The notes: generated by a model from the sequence alone, not told the origin. 64,000 nucleotides of DNA from Monarcha castaneiventris obscurior (GCA_026261815.1 JAMPIT010000493.1:2135001-2199000), one strand, 5' to 3'; positions 1-13,507 are shown, counted from the first letter of the stretch. Program-made: numbers and translations.

Positions 1-2454
1 TAACCTGAGGCAGCCCTCTCCCTGCAACCCCCCAGCCTAGTGCCTCCAAAGGCCTCTCTATTCACCTCCCCACAGAGGGAGATGTAATTACATCATTCCT
101 CACGAGCCAGCAGTCATGTCCCAGCTGCTTGGAGCGATTTGCCCTCTGAACCTGGTGTTAGTGAGGAGGACGAGGCGATGCTAACAATAGACTGCACTTG
201 TTGGCCAACAGCTTTGTCGGACACGTTGCTGGTCCTCTCCTGGACCTCTCCACAGGGAGGCAGAAACGTGAGGTAAGAAAGAGGGATGTGCCCTGAGGAG
301 ATGCCATGAGCCTCAGGTGGTGCCCAGCTCTGCCAACACCAGAGAGTTGGGCTGTCCAGACAGGATTTTCCCCAATATTGTGGATGGATTTGAGTGCCCC
401 TTTAGTGCTGCAGTTTAGCACTCTGCCTCAGGAGAGCTGCGTGGGGTCCCTGTCCTCTCTCAGCTCACACACACAGCTCCAGTCCTTCCTCCTTTGGTTT
501 GTGTGCATGCAACCCTTCTTTCCTTGGAAAAAAGGAGGTGGGGGTTGTGGAGGGGCCATGGCTGAGGATGGCAGCTCCTCACAGGACACACGCAACCGAG
601 ACGTGCTGGCTCTGGCTGCAGGCATCACAGAAACCATATCAAGGGGCCTGGTCTTCTTTTGAAACATTTGTGTTTCAACAGCCACCCATGGGTCTGACTG
701 ACCTGACCTTACCCCAAAACCAGCTTCCAGCCCACAAGCAAGAAGTTTCCTCTGCCTGTTCTGATTTTTCTTAACACACTCCACAACCTCACAGCTATCG
801 AGAGCACCCCATGAGCTGCACTGCAGGGCTCTCCACACCATCCCAATGCTCCACTTAGCGAGCCCAAAAAACCTCCATCCTATGTCCCCAGATAGGCTGT
901 GCTGAACATCCACCCCTGTGCCGGCAGCACACCCAGGAAGAGACACGTTTGAAGCAGAAGTGAAAATGTTTAACACAAAGCAATTGCAGAAAACCACCGA
1001 GGAATACCCTTTGGTTTCGTGAAGAAGCGGCTGCACGCGTGCGGTGTGGTGAAGGTGTGGATGGTGGGGGAGGAAAACACAGAGCTCTTTATCTGTGCTT
1101 CTGTGGCACACAGTACCCACACCTCAGTACTTCTGAACAACCCTGATGAGCAAGCAGACCTTTTAAGCACCAAAAGCTACCAGAGGAGGTCCAGGCAGGG
1201 TTGAAGCGTTATTTTCTGCTCGTTTTAGGTTTGAATCTTTTGATTAAAAGCAGTAGTCTTTTCTCTTCGAGGCATTCAGATGGGTCTTGCTGCAGCCCAG
1301 GTTGGTTTAAGCCAATTTAAGCTGCAGCCTGCACTGCAGCACCTCCAGCCACACCCGTGTGGGGCCACAGACCCATCTCCCTCAGCCTGACATCAGCGTT
1401 AGTTCCTACGGAACAAAGAAACTCACCCACACCTTTCAAATTCTTGCTGGCAGCTCTGTAATCAGCAGCTCTTGCTGGCAGCACCCGTACTGGAAAGGGC
1501 ATCATAGGATGAGTCTCCTTCCTGGAAACACAGACTTCCGAGAGCAGATTATAAAAATAGAGATGTGGTTTCTCCAATGATGTGTTGGAGATGGTGTTTC
1601 TCCTTTATTTTTCTGTGTCCTAAGCAAAAATTATTATGTCTCAACTGCTTACAGGATCAGTGATTTAGCTGGGAGACAAGAGTTCAGGGGCAAACATCGT
1701 AAGAGCAAGAAAAAAAAAATTAAATCTTGCCCTGATCCTGCTTTAACTAATTATAAAGTGAAATAAATCCTTGTAATTATTTCTTCTGAAATGCACCTGT
1801 GCTTCCTCTCTGTAGGGGTATTTCGTCCATGAAGCAAACCTCTCACAGCTCACATCCCAAACAAAAAGATCTGGTACTGTGCAGTGGAGGTGGACAAGAA
1901 TTTGATAACCACTCTGGTTTAGCAGGCTGTGACTAGTCCTTTCCTTTCCTGATACACCTCAACTTTCCTCACCACCTCAGAAAGCTCTTCCTGAGCAAGC
2001 CAAAACAACATTCGACCTCAAAACCCTCACAACCCCCACACCGAAACACCACCTAAAACGACATCAATGCATCTGCACTGTCAGTGCATCTCGTATTTAA
2101 AGGAACGTGCTGGCTGCGAGCTGAGGCCAGCAGAGCTGCACCAGCACACCTGCATTTAACACAATACCTGCAGCCACACAGAGAGGGAAAGCAGGGCCAG
2201 ATGACACAGAGCCTCTCCACAGCTGGGCTGGAAATTACTGACACCCTGTCACAACACACAGAGGGGCTCTCTCATCACTCCTTTGTTTTACAAGGTTTTT
2301 CTGTCTTTGCATGGGATAGGATTACAGGGCTTTCTGCACGCACTGCACTTTTTCCAGCGTGTCAGTAGGAAAACACCAAGCCAGGGAACAAACAGGAGGG
2401 TTGGACTTGCCCTGCTCCCAGCCCTCTGGATCAATAACCAGGACATGGGACCAC

Positions 2455-2880
2455 GGAATCATAGAACAGCTTGGGATAGAAAGGACCTTAAAGATCATCT
2501 CATTCCCACCCCCTGCCCTGGGCAGGGACACCTTCCACTATCTCAGGCTGCTCCAAGCCCCGTCCAACGTGGCCTTGGACACTTCCAAGGATGGGGGAGC
2601 CACAGCTTCACCAGTAACCTCACTATCCTCAGAGTAAAGAATTTCTCCCTAACATCTAATCTAAATCTCTCTTCCATTAGTTTAGAACTACCTTATCTTG
2701 TTACCCCTTATCTTATCATTATCTGCCCATGTAAAAAGACACTCTCCCTTTTTTTGTTAGCTCCCTTTAAGCACTGGAAGGCCACAATGAGGTCTCCAAA
2801 GGGACTGTGCTTCTCTGATGAATACAGCTTAATGAGTAACACAGTGAGAGAGTTTAGTGCTCTTCTGAAGGCAGAAGTGC
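2455..2880 (-). mobile_element. CR1 LINE 3'-end fragment
   Basis: Read on the plus strand it begins AATCATAGAACAGCTTGGGA and passes through AAAGGACCTTAAAGATCATC, CCTGCCCTGGGCAGGGACACC, AGAGTAAAGAATTTCTCCCTAA and GGAAGGCCACAATGAGGTCTCC. These are the antisense landmarks of avian CR1 3' ends. The octamer tail sits at the low-coordinate end, so the element points to the minus strand. It is truncated at its 5' end, as most CR1 copies are. No intact reverse transcriptase. Confidence 0.92.
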
Positions 2881-5515
2881 TCATCCCCCAATTTGCCAGA
2901 AAGTTAATCTGAGCCCCTGTGCTGAGCAGAAGAGGCAACTTGGAACAAGGTTCACGAGCACAGATACAAAACTCCAAGATTCCCTTCTTCTTACAGCCAC
3001 AGCACAGCCAAGATTTGGTACAGAACAAGGTGGTGATGGAGCAGCTGAAACATCATGATGCTGCAACGGACATCCTTCCCTGATCTCTCTACATGAAGAA
3101 GGGATACTGGTGATTTTATCCCCTCAGAAAAGGAAGTGTCAATTCCCATTCCTTGCCTTAGCTCGTTTCTAACACTCAGTTCAACTTGCACACATGTACA
3201 AGTTTCCAGAAGTAACCTGGAAAATACAGACACTGGCCAAGAACAATTTAAACCTGCAAATAAGTTTAATGAAATGCAGACTTTCGCAGGCTGTGGCATG
3301 GACTGTGCCAAGAGAATCGAGTTAATACCACTTCCTTCCTGCAAAGAAAGAATAAAAAAAGCATATTGTAAAACCTCACCATTACAGATGTGATGACCTT
3401 TGTGTTCTGAGAAACGTTAGGACAAGAGATCATAAACCAGAAATCTATCTTTTCACAGAACTGTCTTCCAAGAGGGTATTAAAGTCGCTAAGTACCAAAG
3501 ATTAACTATTTATGTAAACAATGTGAGGAAGAGATTTGGTGCTAGGCAAGCTCCATTTGCAAGAGCTTTCAAACTGAAACATGGCTCAGCAGATACAGAG
3601 CACGTAAGGATCCTTTGGGATTGATGCCTTTTTGCTGTTCCAAGATGCAGCAGCCATTCTAACAAATGAGCTGAAAGGTCAGCTAGAAACACAGCCATTT
3701 GTTTAAAATTTAAAACAAAACAAAAGGAATGAAAAACCCACAGAGCAGTTTTTATTTAAGCAGCATTAGACATTATTAAACTCTACCTCCATGCATGAGT
3801 TGCATCAATCCAGGAGAAATGGTGAGAAGTGTCAAAGCTTCAAGACACTTCTTTCTCTCTCTCCTCTTTCTCCTCTGTGGCAAACCCCAGCACTGGGGTG
3901 GGCAGAGACAGAACAGTGACTGGCTCAGTGCCAACCCCCAGCCCAGCTCCTACACTTACCCATTGCATCACAGCTCTAGAAAAACCCTCCCTTACAGTCA
4001 AGTCTGCAACATATTGTGTCCAAAAAGCCCCACTCAGCAGATCAGATGTCCAGTTAAATTCCTCTCTCTGCACTGCAGCAGCAGAGCCCAGCAAATGAGA
4101 AGTGTCTCTGCAGCCACACCAGCCCACGTTCCTGTGCAAGCAGCACCTGTACACATCTGCTTTTTTCTTTCTTTTTTTTTTTTGCTTTCCCCTTCTCCCT
4201 CCCTAACTGCAATTAGAGGGAAAAGATGGCAGCAAGATAACTTCTGGGAATTTCTCCTGCTCTACGTGCACAAGACACCACTATAAAGCCATAAAAAAGG
4301 AGCTCTATTTGTCTATCTCACAGAAAACACCTCTCTCCTTCCTCAAACTTACCACTAGTGCCCAAGGGGTATTAGGAGTGGGAAGCATGAGGAGAAATGA
4401 GTTGCTGGAAGTCAGAGGTGCCTGTGGATGGTTGAGGGGCTCCTCTGATCCCCTCTGACCTGCAGCAGAAGGGCTGGGGCAGTGTCCCTTGCTGTTACCC
4501 CACAGGAACGATGCCAGCACAGGCAGCTGCAGCACTGCACCCCTGTGCTGCCCACACAGGACCAAAGCAAAGGCTTCCCCTGACTCAAAACCTGCTGAGA
4601 TTTATGGCTTGGCTCATCCCCTCCCGAAATTCACTCTGAAAATATTTCTTCTTTCTTCTCAAGAAAATGTCATGCCAAAGCCTTGTAAAATCTCACCCGG
4701 GTCAGATGTAGGAAAACATAGAGTTATAAAGTTTTTGATGTCTTGTTGGGCTTTGTCTCCCAGAGCTAACACAGCACTCAGCTGAGATGTCATGCAGTGC
4801 TTGCACAGCAGAAAAGAACAAGTAAGGTGCTTCTCACTCCCATGCCCTGGGGAAATTGTGCAGCCAAGCACTTCTCCCTGCCCCTGCCAGGGCTGTGGGA
4901 GCGGCTGGAGCCAGCACCTACTACCAGGCTGGAAACCTGCCAGGAACACAAAGCCTTCCCTCCCTCCCCCGCCTCGGTCCGGTCCATTAATGCCTCCTAT
5001 GAAGCAGAGGAATAGAATTAAGAAACAAATGGCTGGTTAAAGTTAAACCCTGAGAGTGGAGTAATGACAGATCAAAGATTAAGTGCGTCTTTAAAAAAAA
5101 AAGCATATATGCACTCAGCTCCACACAGGTCCTCCTCTTTCCCGTTTCTGGAAATCAAATTCTTTTTGGTATGTGGGAGAGCTCTGAAAGAACAAGGGCA
5201 GTTTTCATTATAAAACCATGTTTATTTGACCAGCCTACTCTTGAGAAGGGCTGTGGAAGGGCTACATCCACACATCGAGAGATCCTCGATGCTGTAAGAG
5301 TGTTCATTTAGCCTTAAAAAAAAGCTACTTAAGATTTTTCATTTGTAACAGTAAAAGCTTTGAGATGTATCACGTTCTCTTACTTAAAAGCACACAGTGC
5401 TTGATCCTATTCAGTTCATTCACCAGTTCCACACAGGAACATTTATTTTTCTCTCAAATTTCTGACATCCACTTGCAGATAGAAGGAATTGGTGTAAAGC
5501 TAAAGTTCTGGTGGG

Positions 5516-5600
5516 GCAGAGGTGCATCCTGTCCAAACAGGAATGATCCCGGGAGGCAGAGGTGCATCCTGTCCAAACAGGAATGATCCCGGGAGGCAGA
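5516..5600. repeat. 40-bp perfect tandem duplication
   Basis: Two identical adjacent 40-base units (5516-5555 and 5556-5595), each starting GCAGAGGTGCATCCTG and ending ATCCCGGGAG, followed by the first five bases of a third. It lies in METRNL intron 2. Confidence 0.97.
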
Positions 5601-7337
5601 CAGGGCAATGGAATGGCAGCCAAGCTCTGTGTGGGTATCCCAGCACCTCTGATCACTCTCCCAGGGCTTCTATACAGAAAGGATATGGGCAAACACCAGA
5701 GGTGATGGCCATTGCAGGAGTTAACGCTCAAATCCCATAAAGGAGTCAGGAGATGCTCACACAACACAAAACCAAAAAATCCTCCCACAAATCTGAACCA
5801 GCACCAAAGGTTACCTGGATCAAGGCTGTAATAGGGCAGCAGCTTTTCTGACCCAGTATTAAACCTCCCAAGGCCAGACATATCACAGCTTTAGGTCCAG
5901 GACATCTTCCAAGTATCTGTGCAATATTACAGTGAATATTTTCTGGCTTCTAGCACAGATTAAGGTGAAAGAGATTTGCTGTCCTGCAAACCAAGACTCC
6001 CAACACAGGAAAGATTTGGCCCACGTCTCAGTAAGTGGGAAGAGGAATGCAGCTTCCCCGCCCTCTCATCCCTTCTTTAACTACGGCCTCAGGAATTAGC
6101 AAACTAAACAGTTTTGCAGAGCAAGCACAGAGCATTATTAAAGACTGCCAAGCAACTGGGCTGGATTGCAGCTCTGTTTGTGGGCCCATCCTTGGTGGTA
6201 CACAAAGGTCAGCGCAGAGCAGAGCCCCAGCTGCCCGGACAATACACCTGACTGCTTATTGGTTTTGACTGCCCACTGAGTTGAGAAATAAGCTAACGGC
6301 ATTCGTGGCCAGTCTAGCAAAAATAAGCTATTTTCTTCCCCCTCTCCCCTGCAGCTGTGTATTTATCACTGCAGCCCCATTGTCACCTCCTCTGCCCACT
6401 GCAAAACCAACTCCTGTCCACAACATCAAAGGGCAAGCAGGGCCAGAGAAGATGCTGGCAAAGCCATTTTCTTGGGAGGAGGAGAGATTAAATTAGAGCG
6501 TCCACCTAATTTTGGTGGGGGCTTTCTTTTAGGTGAAGACTTCTTAGCCCAACTTTTTCAGACTCAGGTCCCCAAAACATCATCCTTGCTCAATCCAAGA
6601 TGCTGTAAGAGCATTGTGCATTCCCTGAGCACCAGAACAGCACTTTGAAACCATTCCACACAGGGGAAAAAAAATAAAAACTTTGTTCTCAAACTCTCCC
6701 ACCCAGTCAATCATTCACCACAAACCTGACCACTGCAGGCACATGAATAATTGGAGCAGGTTTCCAGCTTCTCAAAATTAACCCCACTCCAGGCAGCGTT
6801 ACACTGCAGCCAGCCTGATCCAGCTAGGTGCTGATCCGTGACACGCAGTTCAGTGACACGCCCTCAAAAACTAGATTTAAATGGGTTTTTAGTACATTAG
6901 GGTTGGGGAATGTTGTTTATATTTTCATGGTTACTTTGTACCAAGTTTGGGATCATCCATTACTATGGGAAAGACAAAGTTAGTGCAGAGAGACTCCTGC
7001 AAGGAGGGGGAGCACAGTCACACACAAAAAAACCCCATTTGAAATATTGTATCCCATAACAGGAGCGTCAGAAGGATCCCCTACACCGTCAATAATTGAA
7101 GTGCATTTTGAGAAACAGCAATAAAGGCCATTTTCTGAAGTTTTTCTCTTAAAACTTGCTTATGACCTTTTAGAGAAAAGGCAAACAAACCCTCAAAGCT
7201 TTAGGTGCACAGGTGAGCCACCCAGCAAGGTGTGCTCAGGCTTATAGAGCAGATCCCTCAACTCTGCTTCGCTGTTTATTCTTCATTTCACCTGCAAACC
7301 CCAACGGGAGCAATGCAGTATCAGCCTGTTCTGTGCA

Positions 7338-7412
7338 AATCATAGAGTCATAGCATGGTTTGGGTTGGAAGGGACTTTAAAAACCATCTAGCTCTAACCC
7401 CTCAACCCCAAG
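7338..7412 (-). mobile_element. CR1 LINE 3' tail fragment (short)
   Basis: AATCATAGAGTCATAGCATG, then GTTTGGGTTGGAAGGGAC, then a decayed continuation. This is the antisense view of a CR1 tail with two octamer-like units. Only about 75 bp is recognisable. Confidence 0.88.
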
Positions 7413-7764
7413 AAGTGTGTTTTAACCTGCACGGGAAACAGGGAGGGGGAAATACCACTCAAACCATTTTTCTGATCTGATGGGGTGTCTTGGAACAGAC
7501 CCCTGCAGCTCCCACTCTGCCACACAGCCCAGTGCCAACACCTCAAATGGTCACAATTACTGAGGCAGAGCCTATGCTAAGCACAAAGGTCATGGAGACT
7601 TCCAGTTTAAGTGTTCCAAGCACCTCTTTCCATCAGCTCTCCTGCCCAGGGCAGCGAGGGGCATGGTTGTGGCTACCCTGGCCCAGAGTGGGCACAGCAG
7701 GCACAGCCTCCTGCCCACCAGCCTCGGCACCAAACCCCAGAGAGTTTCCACTCTGACAAGACAC

Positions 7765-7978
7765 AAAAAACTCACCAGTGTGAGGATGGTGAAATACTGG
7801 AACAGGATGCCCAGAGTGGTGGTGGATGCCCTAAACTTGGAAACATTCCACGGCAGCTTGGATGGGGCTCTGAGCAGCATGGTCTAGGGGAAGGTGTCCC
7901 TGCACACTACAGAGGGTTGGACAGGATGGGCTTTAAAGGTCTCTTCCAATATAAACCACTCTGTGATTCTGTGATCTG
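7765..7978 (+). mobile_element. CR1 LINE 3'-end fragment
   Basis: Contains GTGAGGATGGTGAAATACTG, a GATGCCCAGAGTGGTGGTGG block, GCTTGGATGGGGCTCTGAGC, GGAAGGTGTCCCTGC and a CTGTGATTCTGTGATCTG tail. All are diverged plus-strand CR1 landmarks ending in the octamer repeat. It faces the opposite way to the CR1 tail at 7338-7412. Confidence 0.9.
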
Positions 7979-10900
7979 CTGCTTCAGGTTACAAAGCTAA
8001 GCAGCACGTCCAGCCTCCAAGAAAGAAAAAAAAAAAAAAAGAGATTGGATATTTGTGAGGAACCAGAGGAAAAGCATGAGATGAGCAGCCTACAAACTGG
8101 AATGACAATGGAGCCCTGGGAGATACCTGCAGAGATAGGGCAGACTGGTGCCCCACCTCTGCCAAACACGAACTGCATTCAAGATCAAAAGTTGAGAAGT
8201 GTGCTTAAAAAGCCATTTGTCAGCAGAAACACTGCTATAGCCCAAATACTTACAAGCTTTCTGAGTTTCCAATCTGTTTTCTCAGGACAGTGAATTAACA
8301 GCATACAGGAAATAGCTGAATACTGTTAATTACTTAACTGGATTTATCCAGTTTTGCCTTGTTTTTCAGATACCCACCCAAGAGCTGTACCTCCTATGTA
8401 TTAATATTCTCAGCCAGGCACCCAGCATTAATAAAGAAAACATAAAACAGTTAATAGAACCTGCACTAAGTCTGTAGATGCCATCAAGATAAAGGGGCAT
8501 TTTTGTTAAAGTTTGACTTCTTTACTACACAAAAGCAGGTGGGTAATGAAAGGGCTTTCAATACAGCTCTGACAACTAAATTACAGCCATCCCCGTGAGT
8601 GTGCAATGGGAAAAGCAAACTACACAGCTTGAACAAAGCTGGACCCAGAGTTTGATGCAACACTCTTGAAACACACACTTTAGGTAACAAAACAAAGGTC
8701 CTTTGGTGGGATGGGGAGGAGGATTCACCTTCCCCTCCAAAACTTTTGGTCAAACCTACAGATTCTTGTTTCAGATTAGTTGAGCAGAAGCTGAAGCACT
8801 CAAAAAGTAAATTACTCTCAAGGGACCTTCACAGTTTTCATAGGAATTTAATGCCAGCAGTTTGCTGTGGTGCAAGGCAGACCTAAACCAGGCACAGCTG
8901 AGAAGCTCGTGTGGGTCAGCACCATCAGAAAACTCGTAGGGAGTATTTGGCCAAACAACACTGGTCAAAACCTCCATCTACTTGCCAGCGTGGGCAGCAT
9001 AGCTGATCCTCAGAGTATTTTCTTCCAGTACAAGCAGAAGAGATTAGAATCAACAGAACTCAACAACTTAAACAAGTTCTGCTGATTCTCCAGTGGCCTC
9101 AGGCCAAAATGTCATAGTGCCTCAGTTCTTCACTCAGGCAAACACTGAGGCTTCAGAGCAGGGCTGCAAAGCATGAGCTGGAGTTAATGGACCATCAGTG
9201 TGGATGGGAATGATAGAGGAGTGCAGCCCAAACCCTAATCTGAAATCAAAAGCACTTTCAGTCAACCATCACTTTGGATATGAAGAGAGAACACACCCAT
9301 CAAGATGCCTGAATTGCCAAGGTGACCCTTCTTAGCGACTACTCCCATTAAATGATGTCAAGCATGTTTGTCTTCACTCCTCTTCCCATCTTAAGAAACT
9401 ACAACCCCACAGAAATGCACTTTTTTTGACCGTTTACTGTCACAGTAAAAAACTTTCCATACCAGATGTCACCTGATTTAAAATCTGTCAGTATAGTACA
9501 AATTCTTCCTTCAGTCAGGAAAATCTTGAGAGAATGTGGTAAGGCAGAATCAGAGCCAAGAAAAGGGTTAAGTCCTCAAAATCTAGAAAATTGTTAAGAC
9601 TGCCCTGTCTCATTCAACCTTTCCAAAAAAAGGCAAAGGCCAATTCAGAACCTGCATATGTTTTCTACTGAATTATTTGCTTGACTCTGATTAAGTGGGA
9701 AAGAATGGCTGTAAACTAATAAAACTTGAGGATTTCTAATTAAACCGCAGGCACCATGCCAAGCATTGTTGATTTGTTGATGCACCCTGCAATGTCAGGA
9801 CTCTAAGGACACAACAGGTCATTAAACAGATGACTTACACCCTTTAATCAGCGCTGGGATGCCAGGTTAGGAAGAGAGAGTAAACTCAAGGGCAGAGTAC
9901 AATAATTATCACCAGGAAACAAACAGCATTTAGGGAAAGCGGGGAGAAGTTGTTAGCAAGTAGTGATTGCACAAGGAAAGGGCTGGATTAGAGCCCCACA
10001 CCTGGGTCTTTTATGACAGTCATCTCCCCACTCCGCAGTAGTAAGAAAATCATGCAATATTTGCGATTTTCAGCTCTCTGCCATCAGAAGCACTGCAGCT
10101 TCCTCTGCCCAGCACAGCTCAGACCCCACCTACAACAGCATCTCACATCTTTGTCACCTCCTCACACCTACAGCCAGCTCTGCTAAACTCTCAAACTGCA
10201 GGTGAGACACGAGCAGCCTCGTTTTTCCAGAGTGTAGCAGCCAAAACCACCACCAGCCACGTTTGTGAACAAGGGACAGAAGGAAGGTCGGTGGGAAATG
10301 CAGAATCTTAAACCCAGTTTTCATCTCCTTTAAGGTCAGCACTTGCCTCTGACTTGAGCCTCCTCTCCTGTGAAGAAATCTCCAGTGATTTCAGCGATTG
10401 TAAACTCCCCCTCCAAATGAACAGCTCAGTAAAGGGCATTTCTTCTGGGATTTCACAGAAAAACTAGAAGGAGCTCCAGAAGAAAGGAAGTCCACGAACT
10501 GCAAAGAGCCTCAAATATATTGCTCTGTGGAAGCCTCACAATGCAGCTATTTGGCAGTTCCCCCAGACATACAGATATTTATAGGAAAATAGAAGTGCTC
10601 ATCTAAGTGTGTAGTGGAAAGAGTCATGTATGGCATTTTCACCGTGTTTTCACCCCATACAGCCCCTCCCTGGAGTCTGGGGATCCAAAAAAAGGCAAGA
10701 GAAATAATTTAAAATACAATAGAGATCCCTAGTTTGCCCTGAAGGCTCTGTTGATGAACTATTAAAAAGCTTCTCCTGGCCAAACAAGACACTTGGAGAA
10801 TGGAGCAGAATCCCCACCACATTGTTTCATAAGACAGCACTGAAATTCAACGAGTGTCTGTTACAGCTGAAAATACAGCAGTCACTGAAAAAGTGATTTA

Positions 10901-13118
10901 AAGTGCCTATTAAAGAGGAAGGCTGTAATTGGATTCAGTCCTCAGTTTGACTTCTGAAAGTCTCTGAAAAAAGTACTCCCATCAGCTTTAAAAACCTTCG
11001 AGATTTTATGTGTAAAGAAGAGCATTTAGTTCTGAAAACACAGCAGTTTGTGCTGGCTTGTGATGGTAAAGGACGTCAGCAGCAAGTCCTCAATACTAGC
11101 AAAGCTCAGGAGAAACCCATCTAAGTGCAGACTAAACCCAGCAGTGACAAGCAGTGTTTCTGTCATATTATTTTACTATATGCAAAAGCAATTCCAACTT
11201 TTTTGGAAAAGAAAAAAGCACAGGACTTTTCTTAGTAAGTTTAAGTGACTCCTCATTAGCCTGTCTGTGTCTCCATCCTCACAGCCTGACAGAGAAAGCA
11301 GCACTGAATCTGGGAACATTCTCCAAATAACTGATTAAACAATGTATTTAATGTCTTCTGCTATGGAATTTTACCACATAGCTGACATTCTGCATAGAGT
11401 ATTCATCTTTGCACAAATGATCTTGCTGGGAAAGCAGCTCTGCAGGGATACCCCACTCCATCAGCAGCACCTTTTTGATGCAGCAGAGCAAGCTGCTCCA
11501 AATACACAACACCCAACATTGAGCTACCAGTTGTGAGCACGGCAAAAGTAAAGGCAGTGCCTTAAAATTTGGAATATTTGTGTTTATATTTTTTTAGTTT
11601 TAATAGCAAAGCTGCCACCTGTCAGTTCCCGGGGTTACTGCATCAGCCCTGAGCCCAGCTCTGCTCAGCTGAGCTGAGTCCAGCTGAGAGCTGCACAAAA
11701 ATAAAGCCCCATCCGAGCTGGCGTGACAACATTTGTCAGGGCTGCACAAATACACAGACAATCCAGAGCCTGATGTGGAAAGGAGCCAGGGGAGAGGAGA
11801 GGATGGAACAAGTTCTGCAATCACTTATCCTGGAGAAGTTACCCCTGGAAGATGCAGCTGCAGTTTCATTAGTCACACCACCGCTTATCGAGCAGCATCT
11901 CAGGCAGGGCATGTGGCATCACCACGGCAGAGCCTGGCCAGCCTGCACAGGGCTCCTGGGCACCACAGCCCCACTAAACATCGGATTTGTCCTGGGCTGA
12001 GTAACCCCAAGTGTGCTCTGAGGACTCTTCCCGCTGCCTTCACCCAAAAGAGCAAAGGCAGCCCACATTTCACAAGAGAAACCTGTTTGTCACAAATCTG
12101 ATTCCCCACTTGAAATACCTAAACCTTGAAACCCTCTCAGTCATTTGAGACAAACTACCCTAAATCTGCTATCCCTCGGGCTATTCTGGAAATCCCCCCT
12201 CCTTGGTTTTAGGGATATTCTAGAGGCAATTCTGAATGGGTAAGATGCATGAACCAGATACCCCTATCTAAAGGGAATTCCCCTTTCTCCCTGTCATCCT
12301 CCACAAACACCAGTTTTTCTTCTCAAACTAGTTGCTCAGCACACTTAGGTCCCACCGAGAGCCATTGTTCCAAATGCTGCTTAGTACCAGACTTTACAGG
12401 CTTGTAAGACCTTTCAGTTTGTCCATTCCTCTTTCCTATAAGCTTTTCATGGGAGTAAAGCTCCCCCCTACAAAACTTGCTTTTCATAATGGTTGAGAGA
12501 GAAGACAACACTGTCCTGTGAAAGTATTGTCACGGTGTTGAAGAGCTCTACCACGGCACAGTAATGCTCAGAAGAGTGTAGTAAGGAGAGCTGAGGAAGG
12601 AAAACGCCATTTTCCTTGTTTAAATTAAAAAAACCAAAAAGAGAAAAAGAATAATTAGGTCAGCAAGTAGCACTACTTGCAAAGGGGAAATAAAAACCAC
12701 CAAGGAAAAGGAGTGCCTCCTTGTTCAAATGTTTATTATTCAAAACATGCAGCAGTGTCTTAAAAACTGAGTTAAAAAGTAGTTAGAAAAGTGTTACAGC
12801 AAGGCTGGGAAGTCCAGTTCACGCTGGAGTTCAGTGTAGGGTAAAGCCAGCTCCTGTGACACACCCCATCCCTGCAAGGGGAGAATCCTTCACACTGTGG
12901 CCCTCAACAAATCACTGGAGTTCAGCCTATGCTACCAGCTCCCAAAATACAACAACAAAACAAAAACCAAATCAATTCTTCTGCAGTAGTTCTGTTTATA
13001 AAACATGCCCTTAAAAGCACACGAAATTCATAGCCAGCCACTCTTCTGCTCACTCACTCAGCCATCTGTTATGCATCCAATACAGGATGTAGATGCACGA
13101 CAATAGCCTGGAACTCAC

Positions 13119-13507
13119 CAGAAGCTGTGTGCAAATCAGCTGCTATCCCCTTGCTCATCAGTTCGTACTGGAAGCCTGTAATCTTCCTGCTAATGTCCTG
13201 CTGAGGAGTGGCCTCCACAAACAGGCCCCCCTGGTCATAGCCGAAGCAATACACTCTGCTGGGGCTGCGCTCTCCATCTCGGACCAAGAGTTTCAGTTCT
13301 CCAGTTTTTTCCAAATAAATATTTGCTCCTGCAGAGTCTTTGAAGGGCTTTATGCAAACAGTCAAGTGTTTGTAAGAGGCAGGTGAAATATTGGGTCGCA
13401 GGTTGACTATGAGTGCTCCCGTGGGGTACATCCACTCTATCGACCCTTCAGAACAGCGGAGGTAGACCTGTTCAACATCCTTCCTGTGAGACTCGTGGGT
13501 TAAGCCA
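13119..13507 (-). CDS. METRNL: METRNL coding exon 2: central meteorin domain
   Basis: A 389-bp exon with a strong acceptor (pyrimidine tract then TCCAG, AG at 13509-13508) and a GTGAGT donor (GT at 13118-13117). It begins phase 2 and ends phase 1. The translation starts GLTHESHRKDVEQVYLRC and continues through W-MYPTGALIVNLRPN, HLTVCI, SGANIYLEKTGELKLLV, then CFG..QGGLFVEATPQQDI, TGFQYEL and ADLH. These blocks are diagnostic of METRNL rather than the paralogue METRN, as recognised from memory of the family. The cysteines in VYLRC, LTVCI and VYCFG are kept. The reading frame runs past the donor to a stop near 13069, but those last codons are intronic read-through. Full-length METRNL is about 300 residues, so the two exons here cover roughly the first half. 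The C-terminal coding exons are not found in the window. Confidence 0.95.

Larger units (their letters stand above)
1..13118 (-). other. METRNL: METRNL intron 2, partial (3' exons not seen)
   Basis: Everything below the exon 2 donor appears non-coding. I looked on the minus strand for the two conserved C-terminal METRNL blocks, the cysteine-rich CRPCSDTEVLL..CTSDF segment and the FLFTG.MHFGEA segment, and found neither. The stretch holds CR1 fragments at about 2455-2880, 7338-7412 and 7765-7978, a 40-bp tandem duplication at 5516-5600 and scattered A/T runs. If the gene is intact this is one intron longer than 13 kb continuing off the left edge. A poorly conserved exon could have been missed by eye. 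Confidence 0.6.

Noticed and set aside
428..1120. Minus-strand frame of 230 codons near the left edge
   Set aside because: It is unusually long for this region but has no recognisable domain or similarity to METRNL, and other frames overlap it on both strands. Treated as chance unless transcript evidence appears.
2283..2912. Plus-strand frame of 209 codons
   Set aside because: It reads through the antisense strand of a CR1 fragment and is not a gene.
4390..4430. Reverse-strand TSDFQ-like reading resembling the CTSDF motif of METRNL exon 3
   Set aside because: The preceding residues lack the CRPCSDTEVLL pattern, the cysteine is absent and there is no suitable splice acceptor. A chance match.
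5420..5881. Minus-strand frame of 153 codons
   Set aside because: Part of its length comes from the 40-bp duplication. No domain or conserved pattern.
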